Assembly: GCA_038750655.1 (NCBI GenBank)
Contig: JBCDGZ010000009.1
Location: 1 to 64,000 of the forward strand
Direction: 5' to 3'
Length of the DNA stretch: 64,000 nucleotides
Origin: JBCDGZ01 sp038750655
GTDB lineage: Bacteria > Bacteroidota > Bacteroidia > Chitinophagales > Saprospiraceae
Positions within the stretch are counted from its first letter, which is position 1, and each line of letters begins with the position of its first letter. Under the pieces are notes generated by a model that was not told where the DNA came from, ran no database searches, and saw only the letters and a program-made list of their open reading frames with translations. The position numbers and the translations under genes are program-made. This document shows positions 1 to 7,481 of the stretch, piece after piece.

Positions 1-1611
1 TTCATTTTCGTGATCCAACAGGAACTCGCGAATACCCGGCATCAGCGTCTCCAGGCTCCGCCCCTTACCTTTATCTGCAAGATGGCCTTTGCCTGCTACT
101 TCATGAGTGATCACCATCGTACCCAAACCTCCAAGGGCCTTATCTTGGGAGGCATAGCTCCCCAGGCTGGTATGCTCTCTAAAAATCTTGGGTGGCGAGC
201 CAGGGTAGCGCGCTTCGCATACGCCCTTGGCTACTCGGTTGCCCCTCACATTGATCTCGGCCGACCATTTGCCCTTATCCAATTCTCCCAAAGAGAGCAC
301 CGCCATTCGGCAGGCCAGCTCTCGGGCCTGCCCCTCCACCGGATCAGCAAAGACGCCACCATGATCGGTATCGCTAATACCATGTAGGGAGAGGATGCGA
401 TCTGGCTTGAATTTTTTGATGGCCGTCATTACCGCTTTGGTCTCGGGTTGTAGTGGAAGATTTGCTTTACTAGATGGAAAACCTTTGATACCCGGAAAAT
501 TTCGATTTAAATCAACATCCCGGCGATTGTGTCTCTTCCTATCTACTATCCCTCCCGGATTCATGGCAGGAATAAGAAGGGTATCAAAATCACGAGCTAG
601 TGGGTTCTTAGCATCGGCCAGCTCGCTTCTCAGCGTTTTCACCAAATCCAGTGCTCCTCGCTCATTGCCGTGGATACCGCTGATGACGAGGGCGCGCTTT
701 GGCCGTACCAGTAAACCTCCAGGATGAAGCATATACCCCGGAGGACCACTCTCCACCTTTCGCTTCTGCGCATCTTTCAGGGTCTCTGGAGTAATGGTTG
801 GTTGGAGAGGAGGGGCCGTATTGCTGGTTTGCAAAGCCCGATTTCTCTTTTCTGTTGGTGATTGATCGTACAACCCCGTATTGCGCGGAAAAACCTCCGC
901 TTTAATGGGCAGTGAGCTGTCCTCGGCAGGCGACTTATGGGAGGGTCCGGCGTCCGCTCCAAAGCCAATTTCGCCGCTGGTAGCAGTAAGGGGCTGGCGG
1001 CTGTAGAGTTCTGAATGGAGCTTATCCAGGTCCAAAGGAGCGCGGGCGATGTATGCCTTCGGCGTCTGCTGCTGTTGCACAACGTGGGTCAGCTCATGTC
1101 CCAGCAGGTGCTTGCCCTGGCGGGATTGGGGGCGGTATTGTCCTCGGTTGAAATAAATATCAGAGCCGTAGGTGAAGGCGCGGGCGTGCAGCCCTTGGCT
1201 CATGCGAACGGCGCGTTGGTCGGTGTGGATGCGCACATGGTTGAAGTCGGTGTTGAAGGCCTGACTCATGAAGCTCTGGGTAGCGGAAGGCAGGGCCTGG
1301 CCGCTGCCTCGGCTGTTGCGGAGTTGGGATTGCAGGGCGGGAGTAGCCTGGGCGGCTCCACCACTCGAAGCAGGCCCCATCATCGGCTGACGGCGGATTT
1401 GCTCCTCTTCGTGCTGGCAAGCCGCGCACTTGCGTTGGAGACTCGCAGGGCCAGCGCTCAACACTTGCCCACTAAAGCGCCGAGGCGTCTGTAGTATACG
1501 ATCCGCCATCGCATCGGCCTCCCGTTCGTAGCGATCATTAGGTGCTCCGATTTTAGGTAGTGGAGCAGAAATCGCCCTATACTGTCGTCTTTGATAATTT
1601 TGTGGTCTCAT
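1..1611 (-). CDS. DUF4157 leader + M14 (MpaA-like) zinc amidase/carboxypeptidase, probable eCIS cargo; 3' end outside window
   Basis: An open frame runs from the ATG at 1611-1609 to base 1 (537 codons, no stop), so the C-terminus lies outside the window. Residues 20-180 are a DUF4157 domain: NDRYEREADAMADR near 25-38, a CAAC pair near 64-67, and HELTH at 172-176 followed by VVQQ. A linker leads to an M14 metallopeptidase domain. Visible there are HGNE (zinc ligands H314, E317), a following NPGG, DLNRNFP at 367-373, SLH (third ligand H410) and THE (catalytic E504). In the M14 family this pattern fits zinc carboxypeptidases, and DLNRNFP together with an ETxxxxxxI...SLH arrangement is close to murein-peptide amidase MpaA, which cleaves gamma-D-Glu-diaminopimelate. 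It is the last visible gene of the eCIS operon, 26 bp after its paralogue. No signal peptide is visible, as expected for a cargo loaded from the cytoplasm. The M14 call is strong; the substrate is inferred. Confidence 0.9.
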   Translation of the reverse strand, partial: MRPQNYQRRQYRAISAPLPKIGAPNDRYEREADAMADRILQTPRRFSGQVLSAGPASLQRKCAACQHEEEQIRRQPMMGPASSGGAAQATPALQSQLRNSRGSGQALPSATQSFMSQAFNTDFNHVRIHTDQRAVRMSQGLHARAFTYGSDIYFNRGQYRPQSRQGKHLLGHELTHVVQQQQTPKAYIARAPLDLDKLHSELYSRQPLTATSGEIGFGADAGPSHKSPAEDSSLPIKAEVFPRNTGLYDQSPTEKRNRALQTSNTAPPLQPTITPETLKDAQKRKVESGPPGYMLHPGGLLVRPKRALVISGIHGNERGALDLVKTLRSELADAKNPLARDFDTLLIPAMNPGGIVDRKRHNRRDVDLNRNFPGIKGFPSSKANLPLQPETKAVMTAIKKFKPDRILSLHGISDTDHGGVFADPVEGQARELACRMAVLSLGELDKGKWSAEINVRGNRVAKGVCEARYPGSPPKIFREHTSLGSYASQDKALGGLGTMVITHEVAGKGHLADKGKGRSLETLMPGIREFLLDHENE

Positions 1612-1637
1612 AATAAATTAAAGGGTTGCTCGACAAA

Positions 1638-3095
1638 TTAAGGAGAAGTGGTGATTTGAACGTTCGGTAATCCTGCATCAATGTCCGCTTCCCAGCGGTC
1701 TTGCTCGGCCTGATCACAGCCGTGATTCGTGTCATTATCATAACTAATGATCTGGGCGCTGTCATGTCGCCGCACCTGAGCAAAAACTTGGGCAACGTCT
1801 TGTCCATCCAGTATCGCCTGTGTTCCCTTTCGAGCCATGATACAACCTACGGCAAAGTGATACTGCTCATGCCGGAGTAAGCGACTGGATTCGGCGGCGG
1901 CGGCTCGATCACATTCTGCGCCCAATACTGTTTCACATTCTCCATCCGAACGCGCCTCTAGAGAAGTATCTGGCCCGATGGAGGCCGGACAGCGGCCAGA
2001 GGTTCCGCCTAGCGTGGGATATTGACTTGGCACACCACCTGGTGTCCGGGCCAGTTCTTCGAAGAAATTATGGCAATATTCAATACCTCTAGCACAGCCA
2101 TTAAGACTTCGATTGCCAGGGTTGGCGAATTTTCGTCTCACATAAGAGCCTCTTGAGCTAAAATCTACCCGAATGACTTGCTGTCCACTTACGGTTTGTG
2201 TACTAAAATCATAGTCGGTAAAAGCAGAATGCCTCCTGCGGCGAGTCGTCACTGTATAGTCCGACCAGCTCAGGTTACTCGCCTCATGGGAACAGCTGGC
2301 CGCCAAGGCGGCATTGCGAATCGCCCGCTGTCTGGCGGCCTCTGGATTCGGGTGCCGCCCCAAGACCTGCTCATAACAATACTCATAGCTCTCCTCCCCC
2401 ATTATTCGGGTGCACTCGGCCAGTTCGGTAGCTTCTCGGTAGGGCAAGGGGCCGGGGGAGCGGGGATCTAAGGCGTCGAAGGCCTGTCGCTGGATCAACA
2501 GCTCGTCCAGGTCGCTAATGGAGGATCGCTGTACAGCATTGCGCCCACCGGATTGCTGGACGACGTGGGTCAGCTCGTGGCTCAGCAGGTGTTGGCCTTG
2601 GCGGGATTGGGGATTGTACTGTCCTCGGTTGAAGTAGATGTCGGGGCCGTAGGTGAAGGCGCGGGCTCGCAGGCCTTGGCTCATGCGGGCGGCGCGTTGG
2701 TCAGTATGGATACGCACGTGGCTGAAGTCGGTGTTGAAGGCTTGGTTCATGAAGCCTTGGGTGGTGGTGGGCAGGGCATGGCCGCTGCCTCGGCTACTGC
2801 GGAGTTGGGACTGTAAGGCAGGGGTAGCCTGGGCGGCTCCACCGCTCGAAGAGGGCCGCATCAGCGGCTGACGGCGAATTTGCTCTTCCTCGTGCTCACA
2901 GGCCGCGCACTTCCGCTGGATACCCGCAGGGCCTGCGCTCAGCGCCTGCCCGCTAAAACGCTGCGGCATCCGCATAACACGATCTGCCATCGCATCCGCC
3001 TCTCGCTCGTATCGATCATTCGATGCACCAATCTTTAGCGCATTCGACGAAGCAGTGCTAGATGGCTGCTTCGCTTGGACAATTGGCCTTTTCAT
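1638..3095 (-). CDS. DUF4157 leader + DUF922-like metallopeptidase domain, probable eCIS cargo
   Basis: 485 aa. Residues 20-182 are a DUF4157 domain with NDRYEREADAMADR, a CAAC cysteine pair (63-66) and HELTH at 173-177. By hand count this part differs at only about 26 of 160 positions from the next gene's leader. The C-terminus is unrelated to that gene. It has several cysteines, then HEQYHF at 409-414 and, about 40 residues on, a YDxDTxHG...Q...W...I pattern. That combination resembles DUF922, a family of predicted zinc-dependent proteases. No signal peptide or TM helix is visible. It lies between two other DUF4157 genes with 26-27 bp gaps, in the same operon as the injection apparatus. DUF4157 proteins are known to be associated with eCIS loci, so a cargo/toxin role is likely. 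The DUF922 assignment is from motif spacing only. Confidence 0.85.
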   Translation of the reverse strand: MKRPIVQAKQPSSTASSNALKIGASNDRYEREADAMADRVMRMPQRFSGQALSAGPAGIQRKCAACEHEEEQIRRQPLMRPSSSGGAAQATPALQSQLRSSRGSGHALPTTTQGFMNQAFNTDFSHVRIHTDQRAARMSQGLRARAFTYGPDIYFNRGQYNPQSRQGQHLLSHELTHVVQQSGGRNAVQRSSISDLDELLIQRQAFDALDPRSPGPLPYREATELAECTRIMGEESYEYCYEQVLGRHPNPEAARQRAIRNAALAASCSHEASNLSWSDYTVTTRRRRHSAFTDYDFSTQTVSGQQVIRVDFSSRGSYVRRKFANPGNRSLNGCARGIEYCHNFFEELARTPGGVPSQYPTLGGTSGRCPASIGPDTSLEARSDGECETVLGAECDRAAAAESSRLLRHEQYHFAVGCIMARKGTQAILDGQDVAQVFAQVRRHDSAQIISYDNDTNHGCDQAEQDRWEADIDAGLPNVQITTSP

Positions 3096-3122
3096 ATTAT
3101 TCTATTTACTTATCCCTAATTT

Positions 3123-6100
3123 TTACGAACTATCAGACCCGCCAAATCGCAGCAAGCCTCGAACGATCTTCCCTTGCTCTAACATACCGTTTCGAATATA
3201 AGGACTAAAGCTCACCCCATGCAGCAATTCATAATGAATGACTAATCCTCTACGATCACTGGAATTGGGCCACCAGGTACGGCGTACGACGCGCACCCGA
3301 ACATTCTGCACCTGCACGACATGCTCACCGTTCATAAAGCCATTGAGCGCAATAGTAGGGCGAGTATTTACCGTATGCCCACTTGCTACGCCCGCGACTC
3401 TAACCCTTGCATTTTCTATTCGACCATGAGAAGTAGCATTAGTCTGTGCAGTTTGACCATCAAGTACAGGTACCCCTCCCCTAGATTCGGTGTCCGCAGT
3501 TGCTTCACCACTTCCTTCTCCTCTAGTTCCCTCACTTTCATTGCTCATCCTCCGCAGCATTTCCCGTAAACTGATCGGAATAGTATTTTCACTTTCCGTA
3601 TAATTATTAGCATAGGCCCTCATCTCCTCTGCACTCACCCCAGATTGTTCTATAACCTCCCCAATGTTGCGAATCTCTTCTACAGACAATTCTCGCTCTG
3701 GAGAGGTACCCGCCCGGCGCAACAATTCTAGGTAGGCCATAAATTGCTCCTCACCCAGGCGCTCCTGCAAATCCAGCCAGGCCTGCTGCTCCGCTGTCAA
3801 CGGCTGACCACCACTCCCCTCCTCACATTCGATGTCCTCCGGCCTGACCTGAATACTCGACGTGTCAATATCAGCAAAAATACCGTGTAGGCTTTCCGGC
3901 AGCACCCTCCTCACCTGCCCTACAATAATTCTGGCCAACTCGGCGGGTAAGCCTCGAATGAAATCGATGCCGGCAATGAGCGGCGTAATTTTCTTTTTAA
4001 ACCAGCAGGTATCCACCACCTGGGCGGCGGCAAACTCTAGAGCCGCTTGCCCCAAAATCCACAGGCAGCCCACTGCTGGCGGAGATAGACAAGCGACCAC
4101 CCGCGCTCCCCAGCGTACCAGATTGATTAAATTGGCAATATTGCCTACAATCCTCTGCAAATTCTCTAGTGTTTCCAGATGCTGCACATACGGCCCTAGT
4201 ACACTTTCCATGATGGATTCAGCAGTCGCACTGGCCTGCGCTTCCATCTCCTCTCGCATTTGCTGTATCTCTTGCAACTTGGTTTGAATATCTTCGATGC
4301 GCTCCGGTTCAATCAATTCGCGCAGCTTCTCACTCACTCCAGTTTTCAAGGATTCGATCAGGCGAGCCATCGTTTGTTGGACAACGAAGGAACCGGCGAG
4401 TTTGATGACCGTAAACGCTGCTTTCATAGCGGCACCGGTCAGGTTAGAGGAAAATCTTTTGCGGCGATTGCGCAGCCGCTCTCGGAAGCGCTGCCGGATG
4501 CGTTGATAGGCATTGGCGACTTTGACGAAGGTGCGGCCAAAGACGCGGCGGAACAGACCAAAGGGGCGAGCGTTGAGGCCCGTCCAGAACTGAATCTTTT
4601 TGACGGTGCGCACATTTTGCCGCTCGACCTGACTGGCCTGCGGTACATTGATGCCCGTATTGGCTTGGATGGCATCTTGGGCTTTCACCGCCAGCATAGC
4701 CTCTTCAGTGCGCTCAAAGTCATTGGTCCGGCTGACGCTGCGGTAGTCTCGAGTGAGGGCACTATGCCGTTGATTCCACTGCCGCAGGCGAGCCTGATCG
4801 AAAGAGTCTCTGACGACGCGGCGGACCTTGGCGGAGCGATCGGGGCGAATGGGAGGAGCGGCCGTTGGTGGAGAGCCGGGCCGGGCCTTGGCCGCCCTTC
4901 TGACGGGCGATTCCATGATAGGGGCAATCAAGCCGCGGTTGACCTCGGCTCCTAGGTTTCTAATTCTTGGAGGAAGGCTAGTTAGCGTAACCCGTTGATC
5001 CGGTACCCAGGTATAGTTCCAGATGCCAGAGTTGGTTGGATCAGCTTGCACAAAGACCTTCCCCATAACCCGATCCCGAGGGATAATACGGCGACCATTG
5101 TGTTTGATGACTAGCCGTCTGGAGCTTTGCCCGGAAGCCGCCGGGTAAGCAAACTCTGCAGGTATAGTGATTTGATTTCGACCAATAATTCCTGTCGACA
5201 AATTCCAGGCGGAACCCGAAGGATGGATGTATGGCGAGCCACTGGTGGCCATATCATTGATTTCCCTTTGCGCGATTCCGAACCCATCGCGGTAGTTGCG
5301 CAGTTGCGTGGGCCCTTCGGCCGCTTCGAGGGTGCCGTGGCTGGGTTTGAGGTCGCCGACCTTGATGTCACTGGGCGCCTGATCGACTCGGGTAACCCGG
5401 CCGTTGCGACTGCTGCGTGGGGCCGACTCTTGACTGTGTCTATAGCGTTGCCCGGCGTATTTTAAATGTCTGGGAGAACGCAGGTAGGCCGGATTCTGGC
5501 TGCCCTCGAAGAAGACACCAACCGTACGATCCGCGATGTACATATCGGCAATTCCTCGGTTGCCGTATTGGGCGGTATGCTTACTGGCGTTGGGTACAGG
5601 AGCTTCTGTAAAAATATTATTGGCAGCACCGATCGACGGTAGAATCAGGTTGTGGTTTCTGGTTCCGTTGAAATCGTAGGGCTCCCAGTAGGGGGCGAAG
5701 CGTTGGATGCTGTCTTCGGCGGTGCTGAGCGGGAATTGGTCTTGATCAGTCAGGCCGCTGGGTTGGGTTTGTTGGATGACGTGGGTCAGCTCGTGGGCCA
5801 TAAGGTGAGAGGGGGAAGCCCCCTGGCCAGCGCCTAGCCAGATGTGATTGGCGTAAGTAAAGGCGTAGGAATGAATCTGCTGGTTGAGTGTGGCCGATTG
5901 GTTACCACGGTGGATTCGGACCTGGCTTAGGTCGCGATTGAAGCGGCTTTCGAAGAAGCGGCGGGTAGTGCCGGGGAGGGGGCTTCCGCCGCTTTTTAGT
6001 TGGGGGGCGGTGGTGAAGCCGGTGGTGGCCGATGGGGCGGCCGCTTGCTCCTGCTCATTCGTCTTTCGTTGAATAGACAATTGGTTGGTAGATCGAAATT

Positions 6101-6419
6101 CTTCATCTTCCGAAAAGGCCAGTCGCTGAATCCTTTCCTCCTCACAAGCCTTGCATTTGGGCTGTACCAACTGAATAGCACTGAATCGCTGAACGGGGCC
6201 ATTCCGATTCGGCATTCGCATAATCCGATGGGCTACTGCGTCCGCTTCCCGCTCGTACTTATCGTCGGGATGACCAAGAATCAGTTGGGTTTGTATAGCA
6301 ACAGCGGACGGCATAATCGGCAACTGCTCTTGCAGTAACTCCGAAGAAGCCTGTTGTTGGGTACTCGCCGGTTTTGGCTTTGCCTCCGATTGTTTTTGCT
6401 GTGCTACCGCTACCGCCAT
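3123..6419 (-). CDS. Giant DUF4157 protein with possible PD-(D/E)xK-like and hydrophobic segments, probable eCIS cargo
   Basis: 1098 aa. DUF4157 occupies about residues 45-220, with DDKYEREADAVAHR, a CKAC pair (89-92) and HELTH at 209-213. Residues 240-420 contain D291, then a DLK (356-358) in KVGDLKP and Q372xxxY376. This D...DxK...QxxxY spacing recalls PD-(D/E)xK nuclease-fold toxins, but the similarity is weak and the function is not assigned. Residues ~560-690 are Arg-rich and helical. About 690-830 holds amphipathic/hydrophobic helices and a Cys/Pro hydrophobic stretch (VACLSPPAVGCLWILG) that could be membrane-active or simply packed helices. An acidic linker and a beta-rich tail end the protein. 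It is the first of three DUF4157 genes, 39 bp downstream of a 331-aa protein. No signal peptide. Confidence 0.85.
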   Translation of the reverse strand: MAVAVAQQKQSEAKPKPASTQQQASSELLQEQLPIMPSAVAIQTQLILGHPDDKYEREADAVAHRIMRMPNRNGPVQRFSAIQLVQPKCKACEEERIQRLAFSEDEEFRSTNQLSIQRKTNEQEQAAAPSATTGFTTAPQLKSGGSPLPGTTRRFFESRFNRDLSQVRIHRGNQSATLNQQIHSYAFTYANHIWLGAGQGASPSHLMAHELTHVIQQTQPSGLTDQDQFPLSTAEDSIQRFAPYWEPYDFNGTRNHNLILPSIGAANNIFTEAPVPNASKHTAQYGNRGIADMYIADRTVGVFFEGSQNPAYLRSPRHLKYAGQRYRHSQESAPRSSRNGRVTRVDQAPSDIKVGDLKPSHGTLEAAEGPTQLRNYRDGFGIAQREINDMATSGSPYIHPSGSAWNLSTGIIGRNQITIPAEFAYPAASGQSSRRLVIKHNGRRIIPRDRVMGKVFVQADPTNSGIWNYTWVPDQRVTLTSLPPRIRNLGAEVNRGLIAPIMESPVRRAAKARPGSPPTAAPPIRPDRSAKVRRVVRDSFDQARLRQWNQRHSALTRDYRSVSRTNDFERTEEAMLAVKAQDAIQANTGINVPQASQVERQNVRTVKKIQFWTGLNARPFGLFRRVFGRTFVKVANAYQRIRQRFRERLRNRRKRFSSNLTGAAMKAAFTVIKLAGSFVVQQTMARLIESLKTGVSEKLRELIEPERIEDIQTKLQEIQQMREEMEAQASATAESIMESVLGPYVQHLETLENLQRIVGNIANLINLVRWGARVVACLSPPAVGCLWILGQAALEFAAAQVVDTCWFKKKITPLIAGIDFIRGLPAELARIIVGQVRRVLPESLHGIFADIDTSSIQVRPEDIECEEGSGGQPLTAEQQAWLDLQERLGEEQFMAYLELLRRAGTSPERELSVEEIRNIGEVIEQSGVSAEEMRAYANNYTESENTIPISLREMLRRMSNESEGTRGEGSGEATADTESRGGVPVLDGQTAQTNATSHGRIENARVRVAGVASGHTVNTRPTIALNGFMNGEHVVQVQNVRVRVVRRTWWPNSSDRRGLVIHYELLHGVSFSPYIRNGMLEQGKIVRGLLRFGGSDSS

Positions 6420-6458
6420 ACGTTGTTTACCTTTCGATTAAAAACATATACTAAAAGA

Positions 6459-7454
6459 TCATCCCAATTGAATATTAAAAGTCTCCGTTTTCCCTGCCTC
6501 CGGAAAGATCGGTTTCTCTGACCGATAGATTATTTCACCATTTACATTCAAGACCTCTAAAAATAAAGGCGGACGATTTTCGAATAAGGGTTTGAATTCT
6601 TCGAAAGAGTAGATCATTTCAAATTTACCGGTTCTCAATGTCTCGGTATCAAATAGGTAATTGGAAAAATCCTTGGTCTCGTCAATCAACATTACCTTAA
6701 GACCTGGCTGCCCTTTTCCAGTTTTGAGATTAGAAACTGCTCCGATGATCGTCCAATTCGTTTGCTGTCCCGTTGTCGGCGTACCCGGATCATCAACCGG
6801 CTTATCGGGATCATCCTTTGGATCAGTCGTATCGGGAGGACTGGTACATTGGTCATTGCCGAGGATGATCAGGCGAGAAGTGATCGACCCTAATTCCAAA
6901 GCAACAGGCTCCTCTTCTTGATGCAATACTTGCTGGTCTTTATCAGAAACCGTCAAAGTCAATGCCTGTCCGGCAAATCGCTTGGCAATCTCTCCTCCAT
7001 CTTTCTCAACATAGGTTAGCACAAAAGTGCCCTCATCATCTGTACAGACTTGCCCCAGCTCCTTGATCCAGTTTCCTTTATTATCGAACAAAGAAACTGT
7101 TAGTCCACTTTGTCCTTTCAAGTCCTTATCGACTACCCGACCGCGCACTCGCCAGGAGCTGTCGTTGAATCTAGCGACCTCCACTTTGGCCTTGCGCGCC
7201 TCCTCCGCCAAGCTCACTTTAGCTGATTTGGCGTAGTTGACCTGACCTTGGACCTTCAATGTTCGAGGATGCTCCTTTCCGTACTTGCGCAAGAGTCGCT
7301 TTTGCTCTCGATCACGCATATTGAGTTTAACATTCTGCACCGAGTTGACCGATTCTAAGCCCTTGGCGCGATATTCATCCATACAGTCAAATGCCTTGTC
7401 CAATTCGGCAGAAGCATCGCCGGGGGTAGGTATTTTTTGAGTTGTCTTTGCCAT
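6459..7454 (-). CDS. eCIS-operon protein with two transthyretin-like beta-sandwich segments
   Basis: 331 aa, not assigned to a named family. The first ~95 residues are charged and helical (possible coiled coil: repeated Lys/Glu/Arg with ALA/VLAEEARKAKVEV). Residues ~100-195 and ~230-330 each begin like a carboxypeptidase-regulatory/transthyretin-like sandwich (VRGRVVDKD...GLTVSLFD; IIGAVSNLKTGKGQPGLKVML). A linker rich in Asp, Pro and Thr joins them. It sits between the DUF6519 beta-helix baseplate protein and the first DUF4157 cargo, with 27-39 bp gaps. From context it may be an adaptor, cargo-associated protein or exterior appendage of the particle. No signal peptide or catalytic motif is visible. 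Confidence 0.75.
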   Translation of the reverse strand: MAKTTQKIPTPGDASAELDKAFDCMDEYRAKGLESVNSVQNVKLNMRDREQKRLLRKYGKEHPRTLKVQGQVNYAKSAKVSLAEEARKAKVEVARFNDSSWRVRGRVVDKDLKGQSGLTVSLFDNKGNWIKELGQVCTDDEGTFVLTYVEKDGGEIAKRFAGQALTLTVSDKDQQVLHQEEEPVALELGSITSRLIILGNDQCTSPPDTTDPKDDPDKPVDDPGTPTTGQQTNWTIIGAVSNLKTGKGQPGLKVMLIDETKDFSNYLFDTETLRTGKFEMIYSFEEFKPLFENRPPLFLEVLNVNGEIIYRSEKPIFPEAGKTETFNIQLG

Positions 7455-7481
7455 GTTGTTCTGATTAAAATAAATTAAAAA

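Noticed and set aside
172..1098. DUF4157 HELTH considered as proof of an active protease
   Set aside because: The HExxH is conserved in DUF4157, but I know of no demonstrated activity; no role was assigned from it.
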